Assembly (NCBI GenBank): GCA_033782935.1
Contig: JAWQEG010001223.1
Location: 22,501 to 86,500 of the forward strand
Origin: Petrolisthes cinctipes
Taxonomy: Eukaryota; Arthropoda; Malacostraca; Decapoda; Porcellanidae
Direction of reading: 5' to 3'
Length of the DNA: 64,000 bases
Shown: in pieces, positions 10,464 through 21,335 of the stretch
Layout: each line of letters starts with the position of its first letter
Position numbering within the stretch: position 1 is the first letter of the stretch
Position numbers and translations under genes: made by a program
The notes under the pieces: model-generated
What the model was told of the DNA's origin: nothing
Databases searched by the model: none
Seen by the model: the letters and a program-made list of their open reading frames with translations, nothing else

Positions 10464-12070
10464 TCCTTTGGCCTTCCTCTCCCCTTCTTCTACCCAACAC
10501 TTGCCATCCGGGTGTTCCCCTCCCTCCTGAAGATGTGTCCTAGCCATTTCCATCGAGACAATCTAATATATTCATCACACCCACGTCTCCTTCGGCCTTC
10601 CTCTCTCTCTTCATCTACCCTACACTCCCTCACTCCCTCCCTCCTGAAGACGTGTCCTAGCCATTTCCATCGAGACAATCTAATATATTCATCACACCCG
10701 CGTCTCCTTTGGTCTTCCTCTCCCCTTCTTCTACCCTACACTTACCATCCAGGTGTTCCCCGTACAATTACTCCCTCCCTTCTGAAGACGTGTTCTAGCC
10801 ATTTCCATCGAGACAATCTAACATATTCATCTTCCGGTTGCACCCCCGTAATTTCTCACAATCTATCATTTGAAACCCAAGGCCTATTTAATTCCTAATA
10901 TCCTTCTCTAAGCCTTATTTTCAAAGACCAAGAATTTCTTATCCGATGTTACTGTACTATACCAAGATTCATGCCCATAAATTAAAATAGTTCTAACCAT
11001 AGTTTTTTTAATTTTGATCTTAGTGTGTATCAAACAGTTATTATACCAAACAATTTTTAACATACCCATCACTTGATTGGCCTTCCTTAGTCTGTCCTCA
11101 CAAACTCCACTTTTAACAATCCATCACCAGACAAAACTGTACCAAGATTTCTAAACATCTCTTACTTCCGACACACTTTTCCCACAATTACACAATCGCT
11201 TGGATTAGCAATATTCATATCCATAATTTTGGTTTTTGCACAATTAATAACCCACCCAACTTTTCTCCCTTCTCTCACTACACAATGTAAAACCCTTTGC
11301 ATCTCATCTGTCCCTTTACTAATTAGCATAATGTCATCCATGTAGTCCAATTCTGCTAATTTACATCCCCCTCATCATATAATTACAGCATTAGTTTCCT
11401 CTACAACCCACCTCATTACATAATTAATAACCAAGACAAACAACAAAGGAGAAAGAATCCCTCCTTGAATCACATCTGACTTAACTTCAAAAGCCCAAAT
11501 AAAGGACTCATCAAAAGGTATCCTCATGTAGATCTTTAACCAACTTCACCAACCACTCTGGAATACCATAATGCCTCAACACTTTCCCCCATTGCCTCTC
11601 TAGAAACACACAATGTCAAAAACCTTCTCAATATCAACATTTCATTTACCTGTTGCATCAAATACCTAACAACAAAGATCTGATCATTACACCACCGACT
11701 TTTTCTAAAACTGACTTGCTCCTCCCTCAAAATATCATCTAACACTGACTCCATCCTATTCAACAGAACTTTACAAAATATTTTCAAAGGTATAGGTGAC
11801 AATGTAATTAATACCCCTCCAATTTCCACAATCACTTAAATCTCCTTTCTTTGGAATCTTGACAATCACACCATTATTCCACTCCGACGGTAACATCCCA
11901 CTCTCTTTAATTTTGTTAAACAACTTGACCACAACTATCGGCAACCAATCTTCATCTACTTTAAACATCTCCAGAAATATTCCATCCTTCCCTGGCACCT
12001 TATTATTCTTCAACTATCTTATCACCTTTTCTACTTCTATCGTAATCTATCCTCATTCTATATTTAAATC
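10256..12070 (-). pseudogene. LINE-B remnant (second non-LTR lineage)
   Basis: On the minus strand the pieces read in order. Around 12010-11850 is an RT amino-terminal region with PGKDGIFLEMFK and WNNGVIVKIPKKGDLSDC followed by NWRGI. Around 11835-11620 is ILREEQVSFRKSRWCNDQIF. Around 11350-11170 is the catalytic palm with YMDDIMLIS. A carboxyl-terminal RWKWLGHVFRRE tail lies at 10840-10470. Multiple frameshifts and stops break it. The motifs resemble RTE-type elements and differ clearly from LINE-A. The tail motif is tandemly duplicated, and a (CA)n tract (10396-10460) interrupts the 3' end. Confidence 0.75.
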
Positions 12071-12198
12071 TCTCTCTGATGCTCATATATCTTAGTAAAT
12101 ATATAGTAGTAAAAATGATAATAATAATAGTAATAATAGGATATAATAATAATAATAAATAATATATTTTTGCAGACCAATCAAGACACACACACATC

Positions 12199-15100
12199 AT
12201 GTCAGAGGAGCTTCAAGCTGAATTTGAGGGTGGTGATGCCGGCGCCTCCAAGGTGTATCCAGCACAATGTTCATCACTACGTAAAAATGGTCATGTTGTT
12301 ATTAAGGTAAATATATATACCATTATTATATATACTCTTTTATTTATGGTAAATATATAGAGTACAATATATCATTAATTAAGGTAAATATATATATCAT
12401 TATTATCTATACTCTTTTTTAATTAAGGTAAAAATATATGGTATCATATACCATATTATATCTTCTATATTTTAATTAAGGTAAATATTTAATATAATCT
12501 ATCCCGTATATTTTGATTAAGATAAAAAATAAAAATATATTTTGTTTTGATATTAAGGTAAATATGTCATTATTTATACCCTGCTTTAATTAAGGTCAAA
12601 ATATAATATAATATCTATCCCCAATGTTTTGATTAATATTAAGGTAAATATATATTATGTTCCATGTTTTGTTATTAAGGTAAATATAATTATGCTCTTT
12701 ACTCTTATGTTTTGATTAATTAAAAATGATGTGATTTTCTACGCTGTTCTCAGTATATATCAGATTATTCTTGTTTGTACTTTACAGATGCTACCAATAA
12801 TTTGCATTCTTAAACCTCCATCTGACTTAACTTTGATGGTCTGATGGCTAAAGGAGAGTGCTAGAAAAAATTGTGAATTCCAAGGCTGGTTATGTGTCTT
12901 ATAAGCAGCCATTTCACCTCACAGATAAATTAACTATATATTATTTATCCCGGTAAACATGTAGCGGTTCATTCATCTGATTTTTTGTGTACACTCACAC
13001 ACCACAATCCTTATCCCACCTGAGTCGAAGCCAGAGATCTGGAGCAGGTGGTTTCTGGATGACAGCCCACCCAAACTATCACCAGGCCACACACACATTT
13101 TGAACCAATGGAGGCTTTAGGTGGGCTGTCATCCAGAAACCGCCTGCTCCGGATCTCAGGCTTTGGTTCAGGTGGACTAAGGATTGTGGTGTGTGATTGT
13201 ACCAGTTATTTTATTATCTGGTCCTTATACAGTAAAAAGTAGAGTAAGTTTTGTAATTTTCTGTATTTAATAACGTTTGTGGACGAGAATGCTTAACGAA
13301 TTGCTTTACCAACAGAACCGTGCCTGCAAGATTGTGGAAATGTCAACCTCCAAGACAGGGAAACACGGACATGCTAAAGTGCACCTTGTTGGTATTGACC
13401 TTTTCACTGGCAAGAAATATGAAGATATCTGTCCCTCCACTCACAACATGGATGTGCCTGTGGTCAAACGTGCTGACTATCAGGTGTGTAAACCAACAAG
13501 TCATTCAATGTTTGTTTGTTTGTTTGTTATATTCAGTCCCACCTCACACACACACGAGTCATCATTAACATAATTTTTATCATCGTCATCATTATCATCA
13601 TCTTTGTCTTTCATCACTAGTGTAAAAAATTGATAAGAGAATGAAAGAACACCACCCTAGGCCCAGAAGACCTTGTAAAATGATGTCATGTAGTGGAGGT
13701 GTGGACGGGACACCAAAGCACCGAGGAAAGAGAAGGAAGTAAAGCACATTTTAAGCAAAGGGTATTCTAGACTGATGAGCCCTACTCCATGTCCATGTCT
13801 CTGATGCATATGTCAGTGTTGGCAGGATTATACTATTTCTCAGTCCCCTTTTCACTTCCATACTCACACTTCTACCCTTCATAATCCTTCCCAATGATCC
13901 TATGACCTGTCTACCCCTCATTGCTCTCTCCCTAATTTCTCCTTCCATACTTCCATGTTTACACAGAACTGTACCCAGGTACTTAAACTCCTTCACTTCC
14001 TCCATCCTCTCACCCCTCAGAGTTATCTCACACTTAGTCCCAGTTGGTACAGCCACTCTGTAAGGTGTTGCAAAGTCAATCACTTCAGTTTCTGCTCTCT
14101 CAAACACCTTCACTTTACTTTTACCCACATTCACCTTCAGTTTCCTTCGTTTACACACAGACTGAAATTCGTCCACCACTCTCTGTAACTCCCTTTCACT
14201 CTCAGCCATCAACACAGTGTCATCTGCAAATAAACTTGCCACCAAGGACCAATTTACTTCATTCAGCCTCAACTTCACCCCCAGACCATTCACTTTGGCT
14301 TTCATCTCTCTCATACAACCATCCATATATATATTGAACAACCATGGTGACATAACACATCCCTGTCTCAGCCCTACACTAATATTAAAACTCTCACTTA
14401 GATCACCCTTTACCCGTATACATGCTGTTGCCTCTGCATAAAAAGCCTCAATGCCTTTCAGCAAAGGCCCCCCAACACCATAAATTCTCAACACCTCTGT
14501 CCTAGCTTTCCTATCAACCCTATCATATGCCTTCTCCAAGTCCATGGAGGCAGCATACAACTTCTTACCCTTCCCAATATATTTCTCCACTATTGATTTT
14601 AATGCAAATATTTGGTCCACACATCTCTACCCTTTCTGAACCCTCCCTGCTCCTAACTAACTTTATTCCCTGTTACATCAACCAGTCTCTCAGTAAGAAC
14701 CTTCCCTGGTACACTAAGAAGGCTTATTCCCCTATAGCTACCACACTCCTCCTTACTTCCCTTCCTCTTGTATAAAGGTACAATTATGGCTCTCCTCCAA
14801 TCCTCTGGCACCTCTCCCTGCCTCCAGGCCAATGTGCATATAAGCAACATCCACTCCACCACTACCTCCCCCCCACACTTTAACATTTCAGCAGTTATCC
14901 CATCCACCCCCGGTGCCTTTCCCATCTTCAACTTTCCTATTGCTTTCCTAACCTCTTCCCTTCCTAATTCTCCCTGTACATCCTGTCGTCTACCACCTGC
15001 CTCCATCCCCATGCATGTCACCACCGCCTCCCCTCCCGTCCCCCCACTCATCAACCGATCAAAATGCCTCTTCCACACTTCCTCACTTCTACTCACAGTA

Positions 15101-17201
15101 ACTCCATCCTCTCTCTTCATTCTCACACTACCAGACTTTCCTTCTCTTCTTTCTCTTTTAACCTCCTTCCAGAATAATTTCTTGTTCTCTTTAAACTTCT
15201 CACTCAGTTTCCTACCAAACTCCTCATCCACTCTCCTTTTACTCTCACTCACCATCATTTTCACTTGTCTCTTACATACATTATATTCTCTCTTCCATCT
15301 CTCTCTCACTTCCTCCGACACATTCCTCTGTAATGTTCTCCTATATGCCTTCCTTTTCTCCTCTATGGCATCTTTCACTTCTTCTGACCACCAAGCACTC
15401 CCTTTCTTGCCCCTCTTCTGTGTCTTGTATCCCACTACCTCTGCTGCGGTCTTCATTACTATTGTCTTAAATATTCCATACACAGCATTCACTCCCACTC
15501 CCTCCCCAATACTTAGCCTTGCATCCTCCAGCACCTCACCCACCCTCCTCTTATATACCTCTCTGTACTCAGTATCATTCAATCTTCCACTTGCCACCTG
15601 CCTCTTGTTCCCTCCTACAGTACTCCCACTTAACCCTGACCTTCATCCTTACTAAGACAGCAAAATGGTCAGAGCACTGAACCATTCCTCTCACTACTTT
15701 CTCATCCATCACATCTTTCCGTAGTCTTTCATCCACTGCTATATAATCAATTAAACTCTTTTGTTCTCCTCTATCATCCCTTCTCCTCCATGTATACCGG
15801 TGGATCATCTTGTGCTCAAAGAAGGTGTTAGCCAAGAACAACCCCCTCTCAGCACAGACGTCCACCAGATATTCACCATTCTCATTCACTCCTTCCACAC
15901 CCCATTTACCAACAATACTTCCTACTCTCTCATTTCCTACTTTCCCATTCATATCACCCATCATTACAATCTTCCTCCCACTCTCAAACTTCCTCAAACA
16001 CCCATTCAACTTCTCCCAGAAATCTCTCCCCTCCGTATTCCTCTCATTCACAGGTACATACGCACACACCCATGCATACTTAACCAATCCAATCATCCCT
16101 GTCATCCATGCCATATATTGTTGCGTGTGTTTTACATTTTTAAGTTATATTTTTCTTTTGACAGGACAATGGCGAAATATAAATGTTTATTATAAAGGTA
16201 ATACGGTAGTGTGTGTGTGTGTGTTTTTTTTTTTTTTTATTTTTAGCGTCTCCCTTTGAGTGTGGGGTAAATGAATTTCTGTGGGATAGTTTAATCAATG
16301 TTGCTTTTGATTTCTTTAGTCAGGAGATTCCCATGTCATAACCAATAAGAGTGTGTTCTTAATGAGTTCCATAATTATAGAAGCTGGAGGCAGGGTATGA
16401 TATTGACTTGGTAACTATGAGAGAGGAGGAGTTTAAGAGTATAGACATCTAGCACAAAAAATAAAAGAAGGAAAGGAAGAACAGTAAGGGATATCATAAA
16501 AATCCTATACTACATACAGTGGATTCCATTCCTAATACAGATGTGTATAATGTGTGTATAGTATATATATCTATCTATAGTGTGTATAGTATATATATTA
16601 TATGTTATTATTGTGACCTCTGTTGCAGCACCTAATATCCAGCAATACAATCAATTAGTTTAAGGGGGTGCAGGAATAGGGGGACAGGCTTGGGGGGGGG
16701 GAGTGCGGGGGTTTTTGGGGGGTGAGGAAGTAGGGGGACAGGCTGGGAGGTGGGGGTTAGGGAGGTGCAGGAATAGGGGACAGGCTTTCTACCCACCCCA
16801 AGCCTGTCCCCCTATTCCCACACCCCCCAAACCCCCCCCAAGCCTGTCCCCCTTCCCCCCCCCCCCCAAGCCTGTCCCCCTACTCCCGCACCCCCTTAAT
16901 GGGTTTATATTTTCAACAGGTGTATGACATTAGGAATAAGTTGTACCTTCTTCCATTACTAATACAATACAGTAGTGTAGAATATAACATTATATTGTGG
17001 TTCATCTTTTCAACAGCTGATTGACATTGCTGATGATGGCTTCCTGTCCCTAATGATGGAATCTGGTGAACTCCGTGACGACATAAAGGTTCCCGATGGA
17101 GACATAGGCACAGAAATCAAGACAAAGTTTGAAGGTGGAGAAGACCTTTTGGTAAGTGTTTGTCCATCAATGTATACTTTCCCACAATCACCTTTTTGCT
17201 G

Positions 17202-17254
<53 letters not shown>

Positions 17255-18426
17255 GACAAGAGTATGGAGTAAGTAATGCCCTCACAGATTATTCTTGTTT
17301 GTACTTTACAGATGCTACCAATAATTTGCATTCTTAAACCTCCATCTGACTTAACTTTGATGGTCTGATGGCTAAAGGAGAGTGCTAGAAAAAATTGTGA
17401 ATTCCAAGGCTGGTTATGTGTCTTATAAGCAGCCATTTCACCTCACAGATAAATTAACTATATATTATTTATCCTGGTAAACATGTAGCAGTTCATTCAT
17501 TTGAGTTTTTTTTTATGAATCGGATATTTCTTATTATTTTATATTGCTTTTTCCGGCATCAGGTCCTTGCACAGTAAATAGAGGTCGATATACAGTGTAG
17601 AGATCTAAATTCAGTTATTATACACTGTTAATAATGATGGTTGTAATCCTTGTATGTTTATCATTATGTATATATGGATGGTTGTATGAGAGAGATGAAA
17701 GCCAAAGTGAATGGCCTGGGGGTGAAGTTGAGGCTGAATGAAGCAAATTGGTCCTTGGTGGCAAGTTTATTTGCGGATGACACTGTGTTGATGGCTGAGA
17801 GTGAAAGGGAGTGGTGTGAGAGGCAGACCACCAGTTAGCTGGCAGATCAGAGTGGAAGAGTATGTAAAGGAGAGAAACATGAGGGACAGAGTAGGGCTGG
17901 ACCAAGTAAGGAGGGAGTGTTGGAACAGGGAAAACTTGAGGCACTTATGCCTTGGCCACCCCCTTGTGGGGAGTTCCTGGAGGGAACGATGCATCAGAGC
18001 TATAGATAGATAGTAACAGAGTATGTCATTATAATATCATATGTACTGTATATACAAATCATACAGTACTGTTCTTACTTTTTGTACTGTGAATAACAAG
18101 GGATAGATAAAATAGTATAAAGTATACTGTATGTATACCACAGATCTTTGATATAGTTAACATTTGTCATTTAGCACAAGTCTTCTTGTATCACAGTCTC
18201 TTAAGTTTCTGAATAACAAAAACTTGTGAAAATATTTAATGGAGTGAGTGTAGAATGAAGTGGTGAATACATTTTTTTTTATACATATATCAAGGGTCTA
18301 TGATAATGCATAATCAGTAATCTGTCTTTAAAATTAAAACTAATGTAATATTTTTGTTCACAGTTGACAGTTCTTGCTGCCATGGGTCAGGAAATGGTAG
18401 TTGCCACAAAACCAAATATGAAATAA
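12199..18426 (+). CDS. EIF5A: Eukaryotic translation initiation factor 5A (eIF5A)
   Basis: eIF5A is the hypusine-modified factor that binds the ribosomal E site and relieves stalling during elongation and termination in the cytoplasm. Four coding exons are read directly: 12199-12306 (acceptor at 12175, so 5'UTR 12176-12198), 13316-13483, 17017-17151 and 18364-18426. All junctions are GT/AG and all are phase 0, giving 157 aa, which is normal for the family. Exon 2 carries the hallmark loop [14 protein letters not shown]; the lysine to be hypusinated is K52 (codon 13361-13363). The SH3-like and OB-fold segments follow in order. One oddity is NRACKIVEM at residues 37-45, where most eIF5As have (G/S)RPCKIVEM. 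Introns 1-3 hold repeats, two LINE-A fragments and a duplicated 226-bp block. A likely polyadenylation signal (AATAAA) is at about 19075. Product identity is near certain; the upstream exon is not. Confidence 0.97.
12295..12715 (+). repeat. Tandem array of 5' splice-site-like units in EIF5A intron 1
   Basis: The true exon 1 end GTTATTAAG|GTAAATATA is followed by at least seven degenerate copies of ATTAAGGTAAATAT (ATTAAG starting at about 12378, 12423, 12475, 12552, 12589, 12638 and 12674), each with T-rich filler. Copy spacing is about 35-80 bp. The copy at 12672 repeats the exon/intron junction over 18 bases. Confidence 0.8.
12761..12986 (+). repeat. 226-bp duplicated block, copy 1 (EIF5A intron 1)
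   Basis: Starts CAGATTATTCTTGTTTGTAC and ends with GTTCATTCATCTGA. By eye it is identical to 17285-17510 except for about four substitutions near the 3' end. The homology resumes after the foldback element at 13005-13200 (TTATTTTAT ... GGTCCTT.CACAGTAAA). Confidence 0.9.
13005..13200. mobile_element. Family C foldback element
   Basis: The left arm is CACCACAATCCTTATCCCAC through GGTGGTTTCTGGATGACAGC; the right arm GCTGTCATCCAGAAACCGCC through AAGGATTGTGGTGTG is its reverse complement. Arms of ~80 bp surround a ~40-bp loop (ATCACCAGGCCACACACAC). A second copy is at 28496-28700. The paralogous intron 3 segment lacks it, so this is an insertion. Confidence 0.85.
13764..16110 (-). pseudogene. 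LINE-A, longest copy: endonuclease plus reverse transcriptase
   Basis: Reading the minus strand from 16110 down: an APE-type endonuclease segment ([35 protein letters not shown]), a linker, RT motifs ([41 protein letters not shown]), then [29 protein letters not shown] and the catalytic [13 protein letters not shown] near 14230, ending in [13 protein letters not shown]. At least two frameshifts (near 15600 and 14640) break the frame. The 5' end of the endonuclease and the carboxyl tail with its (ATAG)n are missing, so it is truncated on both sides. It lies antisense in EIF5A intron 2. The family is a non-LTR clade not assigned here (RTE-like or related). Confidence 0.9.
16111..16660 (+). other. 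EIF5A intron 2 remainder, nothing recognised
   Basis: AT-rich intronic sequence with a (GT)n-poly-T tract at 16208-16243. No exon, element or motif is recognised. Confidence 0.6.
16661..16897. mobile_element. Family D GC-rich foldback element
   Basis: Begins TTAAGGGGGTGCAGGAATAG and ends CTCCCGCACCCCCTTAA, forming near-perfect inverted arms around GGGACAGGCTT and AAGCCTGTCCC blocks with long G and C homopolymers. TTAA is at both ends. Other copies are at 23.93, 35.58 and 44.82 kb. Confidence 0.85.
17202..17255. repeat. (TTA)n microsatellite
   Basis: Eighteen TTA triplets just after the exon 3 donor of EIF5A. Confidence 0.95.
17285..17510 (+). repeat. 226-bp duplicated block, copy 2 (EIF5A intron 3)
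   Basis: Near-identical to 12761-12986 in intron 1 (about four substitutions). It continues directly into TTATTTTATATTG ... CAGGTCCTTGCACAGTAAA without the family C element found in copy 1, and therefore preserves the pre-insertion state. Confidence 0.9.
17670..18014 (+). pseudogene. LINE-A, internally deleted copy
   Basis: The plus strand encodes [15 protein letters not shown] through [16 protein letters not shown], then jumps at about 17811 straight into the carboxyl tail ([10 protein letters not shown], one 78-bp [12 protein letters not shown] unit, [12 protein letters not shown]) and a short (ATAG)n end. The whole thumb and most of the connecting region are missing. It sits in sense orientation in EIF5A intron 3. 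Confidence 0.88.
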
Positions 18427-19080
18427 ATTACTCCTTCCAGCTGTCTACCATCATCGCCACCACCATTAACATCTCATAACCAACCATTATCCTGTTGCAA
18501 AAAGTATATTTTTTTCATAATAGCCTTGCTATGTTTAGGTTAATGGTTGACATCTGTGATCAGTTACTGCCGAGGGGAAATACCTCACATGTTACAGTAC
18601 TAATGATGAGGTCACCAGTAAGCAGTGACTAGACACTATTGTTTTGTTGGTCAGAACCACAGTGTAATAATTCTCAATAATAATAATATACTATCTCGAC
18701 TCTAGATGAAGATAGAATACACATTATAATAGTCCTCATCAACTACAAAATATATTATCACAAATCATGATGAACCAAAGGATGAGGATAGACCACACAT
18801 TATAATAATCCTCATTAACACCAATAACAAAATGAATACAAATAATTTCAAAAACAAGATGAGGATAAAAGCCTTCACAGTTTTAACTCACGCGGCCGAA
18901 ACGTTGCTTTCGTTTCCCTCCCTTTTTTTTCCGTCTTTTTATATTGCATCCACTATAAAGCTTGTGGTTTTCTTTGTGAAGGAAGGGGCCACACGACTGT
19001 CGTTTGTCTGTGAGCCGTGAGGGACCTGCTCGTGTGTGGGTTGTGTGTTTTTTCCATGATGTGACCAGATGAGGAATAAA
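18427..19080 (+). other. EIF5A: Probable EIF5A 3'UTR
   Basis: This follows the TAA stop at 18424-18426. It is largely free of mobile elements, unlike flanking DNA, and an AATAAA lies at about 19074-19079. The end position is inferred from that signal only. Confidence 0.5.
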
Positions 19081-19121
19081 TGGTGTGCTGTTACCATGGC
19101 GTTTGTTTACATGATCCAAGC

Positions 19122-19284
19122 TTAATACAGGGACCCTGTGTGTCATGTACACAGAACATTGGAGAGAAAGAGAGGCCTATGAATGTTGACACTAAACACC
19201 ACCCAAATGGAAGGAGTTGGTTTGGTGGCATGGTCAGGAGGAATCACAACCTCCAATATTCATACACAATCACAGGGTCCTTAA
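19122..19284. mobile_element. Family A foldback MITE
   Basis: TTAATACAGGGACCCTGTG at the left and CAATCACAGGGTCCTTAA at the right, with the usual CACCCAAATGGAAGGAG and GGTCAGGAGGAATCAC interior. It lies just beyond the inferred EIF5A polyadenylation site. Confidence 0.75.
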
Positions 19285-19315
19285 AGGCTACAACTTATTA
19301 TTTCCTAGGTTCAAT

Positions 19316-19334
19316 TTTTTTTTTTTTTTTTTTT

Positions 19335-19373
<39 letters not shown>
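19316..19373. repeat. Poly-T tract
   Basis: Nearly uninterrupted T run (one AC interruption) of ~57 bases. Confidence 0.95.
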
Positions 19374-19376
<3 letters not shown>

Positions 19377-19499
19377 GAGTTTAGACCCAGTGCTGTACTT
19401 GGGTTGGTTTGAGGAAAGCTTTTATCTAACTTGTTTTTGTACTTTATGCATAATTTGATATGCTAATTATTAGAATAAATTTACAACCATTCCAGTGTT

Positions 19500-19790
19500 A
19501 TCCATGTTCTTTCATTGAAATTATTCCCAGAACTTGTTAGAAAAATATCATTAATAAATTCATCACAATGTAGATTTGGTTTCATCTTAGTCCAAAAAGT
19601 TCTGGCTCTTACTTTGGGGGTGGGGAGGGGGTGGGGGTGGAAATGTTGCTTTGTAAAATTATTCTTCCATTGAGATTATTCCCAGAACTTGTTAGAAAAA
19701 TATCATGAACAAATTTATCACCATGTAGATTTGGTTACATCTTGGTCCAAAAGTTCTGTGGCTCTTACTTGGGGAAAATGTTGCTATATA
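19500..19790. repeat. Two-copy direct duplication (~115 bp units)
   Basis: TTATTCCCAGAACTTGTTAG with following AAAAATATCAT and TAGATTTGGTT occurs at about 19520 and again at about 19677. The copies are separated by a G-rich GGGGGTGGGGAGGGG tract. Confidence 0.8.
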
Positions 19791-19799
19791 TAAATTTTT

Positions 19800-19930
19800 C
19801 TATCTGTCTTTAAGTTAGGGTGATATGCAAGAACATTGTTGGCATACGATGGTTGTGTTGTTTGTCTGTGGAGTCTCATGGTATCAGTACCACACCATCG
19901 TTATTAATACCATCAATGTTCTTGACTATG
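19800..19930. mobile_element. Family I foldback fragment
   Basis: GCAAGAACATTGTTGGCATA on the left and ATACCATCAATGTTCTTG on the right are inverted, with TTTGTCTGTGGAGTC between. Related pieces occur at 21028-21150 and around 22905-23166. Confidence 0.6.
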
Positions 19931-19994
19931 ACTCTTGGTGCTGAAAGGTAAACATTGACAATTTTCTGACACTCGTCTATAATAATAATAATAA

Positions 19995-20285
19995 TGGCAA
20001 CTGATGGTTTGAATTTAAGTATTTGGTACATTGGAGTGTCTTGATTCCTCCAAAGTATATCAGGCAACAGAACCAATAAATAAATAAATAAAAGGTATAC
20101 TGTAGCTTGGAATAAAATGGAGGAATTAATTGCTTCAGAGTATTTGGTACATTGGAGTATCTTGATTCCTCCAAAGTATGTCTGGCAACAGAACCAATAA
20201 ATAAATAATAAAAGGTATACTGTAGCTTGGAATAAAATGGAGGAATCAATTGCTCCAGAATTACCACTAACACTGTACTACTATG
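19995..20285. mobile_element. Family B foldback, tandemly repeated half
   Basis: TTGGTACATTGGAGT.TCTTGATTCCTCC appears at 20022 and 20148 in direct orientation, followed by GGAGGAATCAATTGCTCC and a TTACCACTAACACTG end. This is a family B element whose left half is duplicated. Confidence 0.7.
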
Positions 20286-20421
20286 TGCCCTCTTTAAGTT
20301 CCTTGCCCTAGTGGAGTGAAAACAAAAAAAAATATATATATATATAATTACCGTTTTGTTTTTTAGATGAAAATTGAAGATATTAATTAACCTGTGGAGG
20401 GGAAAGGTGTTTATAGTATAC

Positions 20422-20562
20422 ATTTGGTACATTGGAGCATCTTGATTCCTCCAAAGTAAGTCAGGACACCAAACCAATGAATAAATAATAATAATAATAA
20501 TGGTATTCTGTGTTGCTTAGAATAGTTTGGAGGAATCATTTGCTCCAGATTTACCACCACCA
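20422..20562. mobile_element. Family B foldback element
   Basis: ATTTGGTACATTGGAGCATC to TTTGCTCCAGATTTACCACC, with arms inverted around an (ATA)n and TGTTGCTTAGAATAG. Confidence 0.7.
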
Positions 20563-20667
20563 ACCTTTATATACTATTATACTCTCGTAAAACAATTACT
20601 TTATACTGCTATTGTTATTTTTATGCTTGATTTAATTTTGGTGGGTGAGTGAAAGATCCATTGTCAT

Positions 20668-20825
20668 TTAAGGGACTCTGTGATGTAGACAGAAAATTGG
20701 AGGTAAATGAGTCCTTCAAATATTGCCACGAAACACACACACCTGTATGGAAGGACCTTGTTCGGTGGCATAGTCAGGAGGAATCAGAAGCCTCCAATTT
20801 TCATACACGATCACAGGGTCCTTAA
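20668..20825. mobile_element. Family A foldback MITE with TTAA flanks
   Basis: The left end is TTAAGGGACTCTGTGATG and the right end GATCACAGGGTCCTTAA, about 158 bp. The interior holds ATTGCCACGAAACAC and TTGTTCGGTGGCATAGTCA. This is the cleanest full-length copy. Confidence 0.85.
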
Positions 20826-20998
20826 GGAGGTAATACAACGATGACAAATTTGTTGGAGAAAAAAAAGATTCCTCCAAGCTAGTCCAAGCAACAGACTGCC
20901 TGAATTAACTAACATTATTTTGACCTGTTGCTTGGTATTAGTTTGGAGGAAACAGTAAGACTCCAATGTGCCTAAAATATTACCCCCTTAAGGCTGTC
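20822..20998. mobile_element. TTAA-bounded foldback related to families B/E
   Basis: Starts TTAAGGAGGTAATACAAC (sharing TTAA with the preceding element) and ends AAAATATTACCCCCTTAA. The arms carry GATTCCTCCAAGCTA and TAGTTTGGAGGAAACAG inverted around GCAACAGACTGCC. Confidence 0.75.
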
Positions 20999-21027
20999 TG
21001 TCCACCTTCATGAACTGTATCACTGTA

Positions 21028-21155
21028 TGGGTTGTATGCAAGAACAACTGTGGTGTATACGATGACTTGGTACCGGTCCAATGGCTCCCTGGACAAACAG
21101 AGCCATCGTATCAGTACCATACCGTCGCCAACACTACAGATGTGTCCTTGCATGT
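21028..21155. mobile_element. Family I foldback fragment
   Basis: TGGTGTATACGATGACTTGG, GACAAACAGAGCCATCGTAT and CAGTACCATACCGTCGCC match the interior of the 19.8-kb element, arranged as imperfect inverted arms. Confidence 0.45.
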
Positions 21156-21335
21156 GGCCCTGTGTTTAATGAAAAGTTTTGGTCATGGTTTGTTTTTATA
21201 TCTCACTCAGTGTGTGGTGTTATTTTGAAGGTCGGGGTCTCGTTGGTTAATAAATAGATAAACTGGTGGGCTGCTGATTCCTCCAAACTATGTCATAAAA
21301 CAACAACAATACCCTATTCATTATACTAGAGTACT

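Noticed and set aside
10395..10898. 167-residue plus-strand frame starting in (CA)n
   Set aside because: It is antisense to the LINE-B tail repeats; the minus strand carries the recognisable motif.
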